A stretch of 64,000 nt of DNA, from NCBI GenBank assembly GCA_016713665.1, contig JADJOR010000005.1, forward strand, positions 124,001-188,000. The letters run 5' to 3'. Shown in pieces: positions 44,286 through 53,140 of the stretch (position 1 is the stretch's first letter; each line of letters starts with the position of its first letter). The position numbers and the translations under genes are program-made. The DNA comes from Deltaproteobacteria bacterium (lineage in GTDB: Bacteria; Myxococcota_A; UBA9160; UBA4427). The notes beneath the pieces were generated by a model that had not been told where the DNA came from, did no database searches, and worked only from the letters and a program-made list of their open reading frames with translations.

Positions 44286-44828
44286 CTACGCGCGCTTCGC
44301 GAAGAGGTCCCGCAGCCGGACCCGCGTCTCGTCGCTGCCGCCCGCCGCCTCGTCGATCGCCGCGAGCCGCAGCTCGTGGACGCCGACGAGCCAGCACGCC
44401 TCTTCGGGCAGCTCGGCGAGCGGCGGCCCGCCTTCGAGATTGAGCGGACAGATGTCGCGGCGCTCCTCGATCTCGCCGGCCTCGTCCTCGAAGTAGAGCC
44501 GCAGCGGCAGCCCCTGCGAGCGACAGACGAGGGGCCGCTCGGCATAGACGCGACAAGCGCCCTCCGCGTCGAGGAACGCGCAGGCGCCGACCGCGTGCGG
44601 GATCCCCGTCGCGAGCAGCGCCGGATGGGCGCGCTCGATCCGCAAGGCCTCGATCCGGGTCACCGTCAGCTCGTCGACGCAGCACGCCTGACAGCCGCGC
44701 CGACACTGCAGGCGTCCGGCGTGGACCGCCGCGAGCGCGCGGGTCTCGCGATCGAGGTCGTCGTGGAGGGCGACGAGCTCGGCGAGGGCGCGATCGGGCT
44801 GCAGGGCGACGGTCTTTGTCGATTCCAC
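44286..44828 (-). CDS. YkgJ-type cysteine-cluster protein
   Basis: A 180-residue protein with Cys42 and the GCQACC run (46, 49, 50) followed by CAFL, CRVY, VCRSQG and ICPL further on: the CxxxCxxCC...C...C pattern of the YkgJ metal-binding family, which probably holds zinc or an Fe-S cluster. Function unknown. The GTG start at 44828 gives MESTKTVALQPDRAL; a much longer frame upstream is antisense to the SDR. It is divergent from the SDR at 44967 and convergent with DUF167. Confidence 0.8.
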   Translation of the reverse strand: MESTKTVALQPDRALAELVALHDDLDRETRALAAVHAGRLQCRRGCQACCVDELTVTRIEALRIERAHPALLATGIPHAVGACAFLDAEGACRVYAERPLVCRSQGLPLRLYFEDEAGEIEERRDICPLNLEGGPPLAELPEEACWLVGVHELRLAAIDEAAGGSDETRVRLRDLFAKRA

Positions 44829-44884
44829 GCGCGCGAGCCTATCGCAGGGGCGCGGCCGCGACGCGACGGGGCCGATAGTCTCTT

Positions 44885-44912
44885 CCCGATGCCCGATGCC
44901 CGATGCCCGATG
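44885..44912. repeat. Four perfect 7-bp tandem repeats
   Basis: CCCGATG is repeated exactly four times in the divergent gap between the YkgJ-like gene and the SDR. It lies 55 bases upstream of the SDR start. Slipped-strand variation could change promoter spacing; no function is shown. Confidence 0.85.
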
Positions 44913-44966
44913 CTCGACGAAGGCGATCCGCGTGCCGTGGGGCGACGAGACGCGAGGAGGACGAAG

Positions 44967-45776
44967 ATGGGACGACTGGACGACAAGGTCGCGCTGGTGA
45001 GCGGCGGGGCGCGCGGGCTCGGCCGCGCAATGGTCGAGGAGCTCGCGGCCGAAGGCGCCCGGGTCGTGATCGGCGACGTGCTCTCGCCGGAGGCCGAGGC
45101 GCTCGCGCAGGGAATCGGCGCGAAGGCGAAAGCGCTTCGCCTCGACGTGACGAGCGAGGGCAGCTGGGCGGACGCCATGCGCGAGACGCAGGCGCGCTTC
45201 GGTCGGCTCGACGTGCTCGTCAACAACGCGGGGACCGCCGTCGGCGCGCCGCTCGTCGACACCACGCTCGCGAGCTGGGAGCGCGTCATCGCCGTCAACC
45301 AGACCGGCGTCTTCCTCGGCATGCGCGCGGCGATCGAGCCGATGACGGCGGCGGGCGGCGGCTCGATCATCAACATCTCGTCGATCGACGGCATGATCGG
45401 CTCGCCGGGCATCATCTCGTACATCGCGAGCAAATGGGCCGTCCGCGGCATGACGAAGGCCGCGGCGATCGAGCTCGCGCCTCGGCGGATCCGCGTCAAC
45501 TCGATCCATCCCGGCCACGTTCATACGCTGCTCGCCTCCGACGGGACGACCGATCATGCCTTCGTCCGCGGCATGATCGACGCCCACGTCGCACGCCACG
45601 CGCCGATGGGCCGCACCGGCCTGCCGCGGGAGATCGCGCGCCTCGCCGTCTTCCTCGCCTCCGACGACAGCTCCTACTCGACGGGCTCCGAGTTCGTCGC
45701 CGACGGCGGCTTCATCGCGGGCTATCCCTCGCCGGCGTCGGCGCTGGGAGATTCGCGGACTTCCCAATCGCGATGA
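44967..45776 (+). CDS. SDR family oxidoreductase (3-alpha/20-beta-hydroxysteroid dehydrogenase-like)
   Basis: A 269-residue classical SDR: VALVSGGARGLGRAMVEELA, LVNNAGTAVG, catalytic Ser in INISSIDGMIGSPGIISYIA with Tyr and Lys in SYIASKWAVRG, IRVNSIHPGHVHT, and the end FVADGGFIAGY. IINISSIDGxxG and KWAVRGMTK are those of 3-alpha/20-beta-hydroxysteroid dehydrogenase and related enzymes; the steroid role is inferred. The ATG follows GAGGAGG. The cupin gene follows after 52 bases. Confidence 0.9.
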   Translation: MGRLDDKVALVSGGARGLGRAMVEELAAEGARVVIGDVLSPEAEALAQGIGAKAKALRLDVTSEGSWADAMRETQARFGRLDVLVNNAGTAVGAPLVDTTLASWERVIAVNQTGVFLGMRAAIEPMTAAGGGSIINISSIDGMIGSPGIISYIASKWAVRGMTKAAAIELAPRRIRVNSIHPGHVHTLLASDGTTDHAFVRGMIDAHVARHAPMGRTGLPREIARLAVFLASDDSSYSTGSEFVADGGFIAGYPSPASALGDSRTSQSR

Positions 45777-45828
45777 CGAAGCGGCTTGCAGGACGAACGG
45801 ATCGACGCCGCGACGAGGAGCCCCGACG

Positions 45829-46179
45829 ATGAATCCGATCAATCTCGCAGAGAAGCTCGCCACCTTCTCGGACCACTGGCAGCCGCGGACCGTCGGCCAG
45901 TTCAATGGCCACGATCTCATGCTGGTGAAGGTGAAGGGCGAGTTCGTCTGGCACGTTCACGAGGAGACCGACGACTTCTTCCTGGTCCTGAAGGGCCGGA
46001 TCCGCATCGACATGCGGGAAGGCAGCGTCTCTCTCGGGCCCGGGGAGATGTTCGTCGTGCCGCGCGGGGTCGAGCATCGGCCCTTCGCCGACGAGGAGTC
46101 CCATGTGCTCCTGATCGAGCCGTCCGGCACGCCCAACACCGGCCGCGCCGAGACGGCCGCCCCGCGAAGGGTGATCTGA
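45829..46179 (+). CDS. Cupin-domain protein
   Basis: A 116-residue single cupin: the first metal motif WHVHEETDDFFLVLKGRIRI (two His and a Glu) and the second LGPGEMFVVPRGVEHRPFAD (His). This is a mononuclear metal site with a complete 3-His-1-Glu set. Such small cupins may be isomerases, dioxygenases or binding proteins; the substrate is unknown. A GGAG precedes the ATG. DUF2238 follows after 41 bases on the same strand. Confidence 0.87.
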   Translation: MNPINLAEKLATFSDHWQPRTVGQFNGHDLMLVKVKGEFVWHVHEETDDFFLVLKGRIRIDMREGSVSLGPGEMFVVPRGVEHRPFADEESHVLLIEPSGTPNTGRAETAAPRRVI

Positions 46180-46220
46180 TCGATCACGTCCACCCGACGA
46201 CGCGCTAGGCTGCCTCCGAG

Positions 46221-46886
46221 ATGACCGACCTCCCCGACGCGCCACAGGCCCCGCTCGCCCGGTCGTCCCGGGATCCCGCCCTCGCGATCGCCTCCGGAGC
46301 GCTCCTCGCCCTGCTCGTCCTCTCCGGCTGGGCCCCCTACGATCGGCCGACCTGGCTGCTCGAGGTCGCGCCCGTCCTGATCGCCTGGCCGATCCTCTTC
46401 GCGACGCGCAAGCGCTTCCCGCTCACGGCGCTCGTCTATGCCGCGATCTTCCTCCACGCCTGCGTCCTGATCGTCGGCGGCGCGTACACCTACGCCCGCG
46501 TTCCCCTGGGCTTCGCGCTCGCCGATCTCTTCGAGCTCGCGCGCAACCCCTACGATCGCATCGGCCACTTCTTCCAGGGCTGCGTACCGGCGCTCGTCGC
46601 CCGGGAGATCCTGATCCGCGGCGCCTTCGTGAACGGCCGGCGGATGCGCGACTTCCTCGTCGTCTGTGTCGTGCTCGCGATCAGCGCGAGCTACGAGCTC
46701 ATCGAGTGGGGCGTCGCGCTCGCGATCGGCGCGAGCGCGACCGAGTTCCTCGGAACCCAGGGCGATCCCTGGGACACGCAGTGGGACATGTTCATGGCGC
46801 TCGTCGGCGCGACGACGGCGCTCGGGCTCTTCGCCCGGCTGCACGATCGACAGATCGCGAGCATCCAGCCGGAGTCGGCCCGGTAG
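46221..46886 (+). CDS. DUF2238 (YjdF-like) inner-membrane protein
   Basis: A 221-residue membrane protein with six probable helices. Conserved family motifs are FPLTALVYAAIFLHACVLIV, GGAYTYARVP, NPYDRIGHFFQGCVPALVAR (Asp, Arg, His), ASYELIEWGVALAIG and GDPWDTQWDMFMALVGA. These acidic and histidine residues line a probable metal or catalytic site facing the membrane. Function unknown; homologues include E. coli YjdF. Confidence 0.88.
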   Translation: MTDLPDAPQAPLARSSRDPALAIASGALLALLVLSGWAPYDRPTWLLEVAPVLIAWPILFATRKRFPLTALVYAAIFLHACVLIVGGAYTYARVPLGFALADLFELARNPYDRIGHFFQGCVPALVAREILIRGAFVNGRRMRDFLVVCVVLAISASYELIEWGVALAIGASATEFLGTQGDPWDTQWDMFMALVGATTALGLFARLHDRQIASIQPESAR

Positions 46887-47131
46887 ACGAATCCGGGGCG
46901 AAGCGAGGTCCAGGACCTCGATCCGCGCAGCAATGTCCCGCCCTGCGAGGCGAGCGGACGCGACAGGGTACGGTGCCGTGGCATGGTTCGTGCTGTTCGG
47001 ACCAGGGACCCGGGCGGCGCGGGGCTTCGTCTCAGCGATCCGAGCCGGGCCGTTCGGACGACCGGGGACCGCGAGCACGGGGATTCGACGACGAGAGTCC
47101 GAGAGGACGAGAGGACGAGAGGAGAACGCCG

Positions 47132-47551
47132 ATGAGTTCCGCTTCGAGCCGCCGCGGGGTCACGATTCGCGAGGTCATGACGAGCCATGTCCGGACGGCC
47201 GGCCCGGATCAGAGCCTCCATGAGATCTGGCGGATGCTGACCGACGAGCGCTGCCACCACATCCCGATCGTCGCCGAGGGCCGCCCCATCGGCATGGTCT
47301 CGACCCGGGACCTCGTCCGCGTCGCCCGCAAGCATGGCGCGGAGAAGCTCTCGGCCGGCCTCTACGGCGGCGAGACCGCCGCCGACGTCATGACGCGGGC
47401 CCTCGAGACGATCTACGTCGACGAGCCCGTCGAGGCGGCGATCGATCGGATCGGCATCGGCGAGTTCCATGCCCTCGTCGTGCTCGACGAAGACGAGCAG
47501 CTCGCGGGCATCGTGACCCACCACGACCTGCTCCACTATCTGGCCGACTGA
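47132..47551 (+). CDS. CBS-domain pair protein
   Basis: A 139-residue protein with two CBS domains and little else: VTIREVMTSHVRTAGPDQSL with HHIPIVAEGRPIGMVSTRDL, then ADVMTRALETIYVDEPVEAA with LDEDEQLAGIVTHHDLLHYL. Such Bateman modules sense adenine nucleotides. Right before the start is an eight-base tandem (GAGAGGAC, almost three copies, 47101-47124) that includes the ribosome site, so copy number changes could tune translation. It is alone, with 246 bases before it and 153 after it. Confidence 0.9.
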   Translation: MSSASSRRGVTIREVMTSHVRTAGPDQSLHEIWRMLTDERCHHIPIVAEGRPIGMVSTRDLVRVARKHGAEKLSAGLYGGETAADVMTRALETIYVDEPVEAAIDRIGIGEFHALVVLDEDEQLAGIVTHHDLLHYLAD

Positions 47552-47562
47552 GGGCTCTCTCC

Positions 47563-47617
47563 CAGGCTGAAGGCTGTCTCGCAGGCTGAAGGCTGTCTCG
47601 CAGGCTGAAGGCTCTCG
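47563..47617. repeat. Three 19-bp tandem repeats upstream of cti
   Basis: The unit CAGGCTGAAGGCTGTCTCG occurs twice perfectly (47563-47581, 47582-47600) and a third time with changes at the end (47601-47617), between the CBS gene and the cti start at 47705. It could be a regulator-binding array or a chance minisatellite. Confidence 0.85.
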
Positions 47618-47704
47618 CGAACCGGAGGTCGCGCTAGGCTCGGCTCGTTTCACCGGCCCGGGCGGCTCCCGCTCCGATCGAATCGCCGGTGTCGAGAGAC
47701 CGAC

Positions 47705-50071
47705 ATGCTCCGATTCCTGGTCCTGATCGCCGCCTGCTTCAGCCTCGGCACGGCCTGCGCGCCGAGCCCGCTGCCCCCGCTCCAGGTCGAGCCCGTCGCC
47801 CGACCGGTCGGCTTCCTCGAGGACGTGAAGCCGATCCTCGATCGCCGCTGCACCGTCTGCCATTCCTGCTACAACGCGCCCTGCCAGCTGAAGCTCGACT
47901 CGTTCGAAGGCGCCGAGCGCGGTGCGACGAAGCACGCCATCTACCCGCCCGCTCGCCTGCATCCGCTGCGCCCGACCCGGCTCTTCTTCGACGCAGCGGG
48001 CGAGGCCGGGTGGCGGACCCTCGATTTCCACAGCGTGCTCGAGAGCAGCAAAGCCTCCCCCGCCAACGACGCCCTGATGCTCTATCTGCTCGAGGCCAAG
48101 CAGCGCTTCCCGAAGCCCCGCGGCGACTATCACGCCGAAGCGATCGACCTCGCCTGCCCCGCCGACGCGAAGGAGATGAGCAGCTTCCTCGCAGCCCATC
48201 CCGATCGCGGAATGCCCCTCGGATTTCCGCCGCTCGAGGCCGACGAGCATGCGCTGCTCGCGACCTGGCTCGCTCGAGGCGCGCCCGGGCCCGACGCCGA
48301 TCAGCAGCGTGCGCTCGAAGCGCCGAACCGGGTCGCGCTGCGCGAGATCGGGAAATGGGAGGGCTTCCTCAACCGCCCCGACGCCAGGCACGCGATGACC
48401 GCGCGCTACCTCTACGAGCATTTCTTCCTGGCCCACATCCGCTTCACCGCCCTCGGCGCCGACGGCTTCTTCGAGCTCGTCCGCTCGACGACGCCCCCCG
48501 GCGAGCCGATCCGCGTCGTCGCCACCGTCCGCCCCTACGACGATCCGGGCACGACGCCCTTCTACTACCGCTTCCGCAAGATCCACTCGACGATCGTCCA
48601 CAAGACCCACATGGTGGTCGGCTTCGGCGACGACACCCTCGCCCGCTACCGCGCCCTCTTCATCGAGCCCGAGTGGCTCGAGCCGCCCCACCGCATGCCC
48701 TACGACGGCAAGCTCGGGGCGAATCCCTTCCTCGTCTACGCGCAGATCCCGCCGAAAGCCCGCTACGAGTTCCTGCTCGATCACTCCGAGTACTTCATCC
48801 GGACCTTCATCCGCGGCCCGGTCTGCAAGGGCCAGGTCGCGCTCAACGTGATCCACGATCATTTCTGGATCTTCTTCATGGACCCGGCAGCGGATCTCGT
48901 CGCCAATCGACCCGAGTTCCTGATCGCCCAGGCCGACAACCTCCGGCTCCCGAACGAAGGGGGGAGCAACGAGCATCTGACCGAGACCTTCAGCGACGAC
49001 TATCGCGAGCGGTACGCCGACTTCTACCGAGCGAAGAGGAAGCTCTACGACCGGCATCTCCCGGAGGGCCACGACTTCGACGCGATCTGGCGCGGGAGGC
49101 GGGCGATCGACGCCCCGCTGCTGACCGTCTATCGCCACTTCGACAGCGCCTCGGTCCACAAGGGCGCCCTCGGCCGGCTCCCACGCACGCTCTGGGTCAT
49201 CGACTACGCCCAGCTCGAGCGCATCTACTACGCCCTCGTCGCGGGCTTCGACGTCTTCGGCAACCTCTCCCATCAGGTCAACGTCCGGCGCTACATGGAC
49301 TATCTGCGGATGGAGGGCGAGCTCAACTTCGTCCACTTCCTGCCGCCCGAGGTCCGCGCGAAGACCTTCCGCTCCTGGTATCGGGGCGTGGGCGCCCACG
49401 AAGACACCCGCAGTCGCGAGCTCATCTCGAAGCGCGGCACGAAGATCGACTACCGGACCGCGAAGCCCAGACGCGAGCTCGTCGAGCGCATCGTCGAACG
49501 CCACCTGCTCCCCTCGATCGGCATCGACTTCGATCCGATCAACTACCGCCGCGACGGAGAGAAGCGCGAGATGCCGCGCACGTTCTCGTCCCAGGACGAC
49601 GTCTACGACGGCCTGCGCGCGCTCTCCGAGCCGGGCGTCGCGCTGGTCGAATATCTGAACGGCTTCGAGGTCAACATCGTCTGGGTCCGCGTGCGCGGCT
49701 TCGAGGGCGCGGACCGGGCCGTCTCGATCGTCGCCAATCGCTGGCACGACAACGTGAGCTCGCTCTTCTTCGAGAAGGACCAGCTCGACCGGACGAAGGA
49801 CACGATCGACTTCCTGCCGGGGCTGATCGGCTCCTATCCGAGCTATTTCGTCGACCTCGACGCGAAGGACGTCCCCGACTTCTTCGACCTGCTCGCGAAC
49901 TTCGACGGCTCCCCGGCCCACGTCGCGCGGCTCCACGCATACGGCATCAACCGCTCGGATCCGCGCTTCTGGCCCGCCTACGACTGGTTCCAGGCCCGCG
50001 CCTACGAGGACGACCCGATCGAGGCCGGCCTCTACGACCTGAGCCGCTACCACCCGACGGCGCTGCCATGA
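47705..50071 (+). CDS. cti: Fatty acid cis/trans isomerase
   Basis: A 788-residue heme enzyme that converts cis to trans unsaturated fatty acids in membrane phospholipids, a fast response to solvents. A lipoprotein-like signal (FSLGTAC18) is followed by the heme c site CTVCHSC (Cys49, Cys52, His53) in VKPILDRRCTVCHSC, as in Pseudomonas Cti. Family segments include KIHSTIVHKTHMVV, DHFWIFFMDPAADLVANRPE and NVWxVRVR-like IVWVRVRGF. The length matches the family. Its stop overlaps the ATG of the channel-like gene (ATGA). Confidence 0.92.
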   Translation: MLRFLVLIAACFSLGTACAPSPLPPLQVEPVARPVGFLEDVKPILDRRCTVCHSCYNAPCQLKLDSFEGAERGATKHAIYPPARLHPLRPTRLFFDAAGEAGWRTLDFHSVLESSKASPANDALMLYLLEAKQRFPKPRGDYHAEAIDLACPADAKEMSSFLAAHPDRGMPLGFPPLEADEHALLATWLARGAPGPDADQQRALEAPNRVALREIGKWEGFLNRPDARHAMTARYLYEHFFLAHIRFTALGADGFFELVRSTTPPGEPIRVVATVRPYDDPGTTPFYYRFRKIHSTIVHKTHMVVGFGDDTLARYRALFIEPEWLEPPHRMPYDGKLGANPFLVYAQIPPKARYEFLLDHSEYFIRTFIRGPVCKGQVALNVIHDHFWIFFMDPAADLVANRPEFLIAQADNLRLPNEGGSNEHLTETFSDDYRERYADFYRAKRKLYDRHLPEGHDFDAIWRGRRAIDAPLLTVYRHFDSASVHKGALGRLPRTLWVIDYAQLERIYYALVAGFDVFGNLSHQVNVRRYMDYLRMEGELNFVHFLPPEVRAKTFRSWYRGVGAHEDTRSRELISKRGTKIDYRTAKPRRELVERIVERHLLPSIGIDFDPINYRRDGEKREMPRTFSSQDDVYDGLRALSEPGVALVEYLNGFEVNIVWVRVRGFEGADRAVSIVANRWHDNVSSLFFEKDQLDRTKDTIDFLPGLIGSYPSYFVDLDAKDVPDFFDLLANFDGSPAHVARLHAYGINRSDPRFWPAYDWFQARAYEDDPIEAGLYDLSRYHPTALP

Positions 50072-50826
50072 GCTGGCTCGGTCAGCTGGCAAGTCGGGAT
50101 CGCGAAGGACGGGCCCTCGGCCGGCATACGTTCCTGCTGGCGTCGTTGATCTTCATGATGGTCGCGCTCCCGCTGCTCGAGTGGTCCTCGGGACGGACGC
50201 TCCGCTTCCCGATCCTCTTCAGCCTGGTCCTGATGGCGGCGACCTGGGTCAACCGGACCCAGCACTGGGTCCTCGTCGTGGCGATCCTGACCGGCATCGG
50301 CGCTCTGGCCGGCAACGCCCTCTCCGTCGCGGAGGGCGCGCTCGCTCCCCGGATCGCGGGGGATCTGTCGGGACTCGCGCTGCTCGTCCTCACGACCTTC
50401 GTCATCCTCAACTCCGTCGTGCGGACCCGGCGCGTCGAGCTCGACACCGTGATCGGCGGCATCTGCGTCTATCTGCTGATCGGGCTCAGCTTCACGACGC
50501 TCTACCGCCTCCTGCTCGACCTCGATCCCGCCGCGTTCATGCTGGGCGACCTGCCGCTCGCGGAAGCGTGCGTCGACGCGAGCTCGCTGCCCGCGCGGCT
50601 GCTCTACTTCAGCTTCATCACGCTGACGACGACGGGACTCGGCGACATCCGGCCCGCGAGCGAGATCGCCCAGATGCTGACCGCCGGCGAGGCCCTGACG
50701 GGCCAGCTCTACGTCGCGATCTTCGTCGCGCGCCTGATGGGCCTCCACATCGAAGCCGGGCGACTCCGCACCGAGCCGGGCGACTCCGACGACGAGACCG
50801 ACCCGGAAGACGAGCTCGACCGCTAG
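50068..50826 (+). CDS. Potassium-channel-like membrane protein
   Basis: A 252-residue membrane protein with about five to six helices and one pore loop, LYFSFITLTTTGLGDIRPAS, a variant of the K+ selectivity filter (TTxGYGD) with Leu for Tyr. The segments before it have no voltage-sensor Arg pattern. The tail is acidic (GDSDDETDPEDELDR). It is translationally coupled to cti, which suggests a membrane-stress role; ion flow is inferred. Its TAG shares bases with the TAG of the opposite epoxide hydrolase gene (50823-50826). Confidence 0.85.
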   Translation: MSWLGQLASRDREGRALGRHTFLLASLIFMMVALPLLEWSSGRTLRFPILFSLVLMAATWVNRTQHWVLVVAILTGIGALAGNALSVAEGALAPRIAGDLSGLALLVLTTFVILNSVVRTRRVELDTVIGGICVYLLIGLSFTTLYRLLLDLDPAAFMLGDLPLAEACVDASSLPARLLYFSFITLTTTGLGDIRPASEIAQMLTAGEALTGQLYVAIFVARLMGLHIEAGRLRTEPGDSDDETDPEDELDR

Positions 50827-52046
50827 CCCCGGAACTGCCGGAAGAACGCGCGCACGTCCTCGACGTACTCTTCCGGCGCCTCGGCCGGCCCGAAGTGGCC
50901 GCCCTTCGCGTAGACGCGCCAGTGCTGCAGGTTCGCGTGTCGCTCGACGACCTTGCGCGGGAGCGGGAAGACGTCCTGCGGCAGGACCGCCATTGCCGTC
51001 GGGGCCTCGATCGTCGGCTTGCGTGGATGGGACGGCTGCCAGTCCTGGCGCGCGGTCTCCCAGTAGAAGCGCAGCGAGCTCCCGATCGTCTGCGTCAGCC
51101 AGAAGAGCGAGACCGTCGTCAGCAGATGCTCGCGGGTGAAGGCGCGCTCGACGTCGCCGCCGCAATCCGACCAGGCGCGCCGCCGCTCGACGATCCAGGC
51201 GAGCAGCCCCGCCGGCGAGTCGTTGAGCGCGACCGCCAGGGTCTGCGGGTCCATGGAGTGGACCGCCATGTGGCTCGCGGCGGTCGGCTCCGCCTCGACG
51301 CGGCGCGCGTAGAGCGCCTTCTCCTCCGGCGCATAATCCGATTCCTGGACCGAGAAGTAGTCGAGCCCGGGGATCGCCGGGAAGCTCTCGTAGATGCCGT
51401 AGAGCCGATCGGCGTATTTGTGGCCGAGCTGCGCCGTCACGAAGGCGCCCCAGTCCCCGCCGGCCGCTGCGAAGCGTGGGAAGCCGAGGACCTCCGTCAT
51501 CAGCTTCGCCCAGAGATCCGCCGTCCGGGCCCAGCCGATGCCCGTCTTCGTGAGGGGACTCGAGAACGCATAGCCCGGCAGCGACGGGACGATCACGTCG
51601 AAGGCATCGGCGGGGTCCCCGCCCTGGGATGCGGGGTCGGCGAGGGCGTCGACGACATAACGGTGGTCCCAGAAGGTCCAGGGCCAGCCATGGGTCACGA
51701 CCAGGGGCATCGGCTTCGCGGCCGGAACAGGCGCGCGCGAGCTGCCCGTCGGCCCGTCGGCGACGCGGCTCGAACCTTCTCCCACCGCGGGCTTCCTCAT
51801 GTAATGGATCGGGACACCGTCGATCACGACCCGCCAATGCTCGTAGCGGTTCATCTCGGCTTCGGCGCGGCGCCAGTCGTAGTCGTCGAGCCAGGCATCG
51901 ACGAGAACGCGCAGCGCGCGGCCCTCCATGCCGTAGCGCCAGTCCTCGTTGCCGAAATCCGGGGCGGCGCGGAAGCGCTCGAGGCGGGCCCGCAGATCGT
52001 CGAGGCTGGCCTGCGGAATCGAGATCGTGAAGCGTTCGGGTTTCAT
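50823..52046 (-). CDS. Epoxide hydrolase, microsomal-type (EHN domain)
   Basis: A 407-residue alpha/beta hydrolase: the EHN region FTISIPQASLDDLRARLERF with APDFGNEDWRYGM, the oxyanion motif VTHGWPWTFWDHRYVV, nucleophile Asp198 in GGDWGAFVTAQL, and His in KGGHFGPAEAPEEY. A Gly/Ser-rich insertion at about residues 88-110 is absent from the paralogue at 25742. Its ATG overlaps the stop of modC (ATGA), so it is the last gene of the modABC operon, an unusual place for it. No link between epoxide hydrolysis and molybdate is known to me; transcript sharing is inferred. Confidence 0.9.
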   Translation of the reverse strand: MKPERFTISIPQASLDDLRARLERFRAAPDFGNEDWRYGMEGRALRVLVDAWLDDYDWRRAEAEMNRYEHWRVVIDGVPIHYMRKPAVGEGSSRVADGPTGSSRAPVPAAKPMPLVVTHGWPWTFWDHRYVVDALADPASQGGDPADAFDVIVPSLPGYAFSSPLTKTGIGWARTADLWAKLMTEVLGFPRFAAAGGDWGAFVTAQLGHKYADRLYGIYESFPAIPGLDYFSVQESDYAPEEKALYARRVEAEPTAASHMAVHSMDPQTLAVALNDSPAGLLAWIVERRRAWSDCGGDVERAFTREHLLTTVSLFWLTQTIGSSLRFYWETARQDWQPSHPRKPTIEAPTAMAVLPQDVFPLPRKVVERHANLQHWRVYAKGGHFGPAEAPEEYVEDVRAFFRQFRG

Positions 52047-53140
52047 GTCGGCTCTCCGTCGAGGCGGTGGATGGCGCTCGTCTTCACGAGGGCGACGACC
52101 GGGCGTCCGGTCGCGAGCTCGAGCTCGCGGGCGGCCGCGGGGGTGATGCGCGCGCGGATCGCGGTGGCGCCGACCCGCAATCCGACGAGGACTTCATGGC
52201 CCAGGCGATCGATCGAGTCGACGACGCAGGCGAGCGCGTTGCGGGCCGAGATGCCCGCCGGCTTCTCGAGGCAGATCAGGACCTCGTCGGCGTAGAAGCC
52301 GATCTCGATGGCGCGGCCGATCGGCACGTCGCAGAGGGGTGCGGCGAGGGTGATGCCCGCGCCGAGATCGAGGAGCGAGACGCCCCCCGTCTCGTCGTGG
52401 GCGACGACGGGCACGCGCAGCAGATTGTCGACCCCGACGAGCGACGCGAGCCCGAGCGCCCTCGGCCGCTGCAGGACCTCGACCGGGAGGCCCTGGGCGA
52501 CGACGCGCCCCGCCTCGAGCACGACGCAATCGTCGGCGAGGGCGAGGAGCTCGGCGGCGCGGTGGGTCACGAAGACCATCGGGACGCCGAGCGTCTGCTT
52601 GACCTGCATGAGCAGACCGAGCACGTCCCGCGACAGCTCCGCATCGAGGGCGCTCGTCGGCTCATCGAGCAGGAGCAGGCTCGGATCGGCGAGCAGCGCG
52701 CGGCCGATCGCGACGCGCTGGCGCTCGCCGCCCGAGAGATGCTCGATGCGGCGCTCGAGCAGCGGCTCGATGCGCAGGACCTCGAGGATGCGCCGGCCGG
52801 CCGGGGAGTCGAGGCGCGCGTCGGCGCCGGGCGCGAAGGCGAGATTGCCGCGGACGCTGCGATGGGGGAAGAGCAGCGCGTCCTGGGTCACCAGTGCGAG
52901 CCTCCGCCGCTCGGGCGGAACGAAGACGCCGCCCGGCCGCGCGAAGACGACGCGATCGCCGACGGCGATGCGGCCCTCCTCCGGCCGAAAGAGCCCCGCG
53001 ATCGCGTGGAGGAGCGTCGTCTTTCCGCTGCCCGACGCCCCGAAGATGCCGAGCGCCGGTCCGCGGCTCGCGAGCGCGATGTCCAGGCGGAACGCGGAGG
53101 CGCGGGACGGGAAACGATGGGAGAGGGCGAGCTCGAGCAT
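52043..53140 (-). CDS. modC: Molybdate ABC transporter ATP-binding protein
   Basis: A 365-residue ABC ATPase: Walker A GASGSGKTTLL, signature LSGGERQRVAIGRA, Walker B SLLLLDEPTSALD and the switch His in VFVTHRA. The C-terminal third is a TOBE/mop-like region (ARNALACVVDSIDRLGHEVL, LVGLRVGATAIRARITPAAA) that binds oxyanion. It powers molybdate uptake. It starts one base before the end of modB and its stop overlaps the epoxide hydrolase start. Confidence 0.92.
   Translation of the reverse strand: MLELALSHRFPSRASAFRLDIALASRGPALGIFGASGSGKTTLLHAIAGLFRPEEGRIAVGDRVVFARPGGVFVPPERRRLALVTQDALLFPHRSVRGNLAFAPGADARLDSPAGRRILEVLRIEPLLERRIEHLSGGERQRVAIGRALLADPSLLLLDEPTSALDAELSRDVLGLLMQVKQTLGVPMVFVTHRAAELLALADDCVVLEAGRVVAQGLPVEVLQRPRALGLASLVGVDNLLRVPVVAHDETGGVSLLDLGAGITLAAPLCDVPIGRAIEIGFYADEVLICLEKPAGISARNALACVVDSIDRLGHEVLVGLRVGATAIRARITPAAARELELATGRPVVALVKTSAIHRLDGEPT

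Noticed and set aside
46887..47131. Possible extra gene between DUF2238 and CBS genes.
   Set aside because: The open frame there has no start with a ribosome site and an Arg/Gly-rich product; treated as non-coding.
46691..50092. A 1133-codon minus-strand frame opposite CBS and cti genes.
   Set aside because: Low-complexity Val/Glu/Arg/Asp-rich product with no domain; the plus strand carries clear cti and CBS genes.
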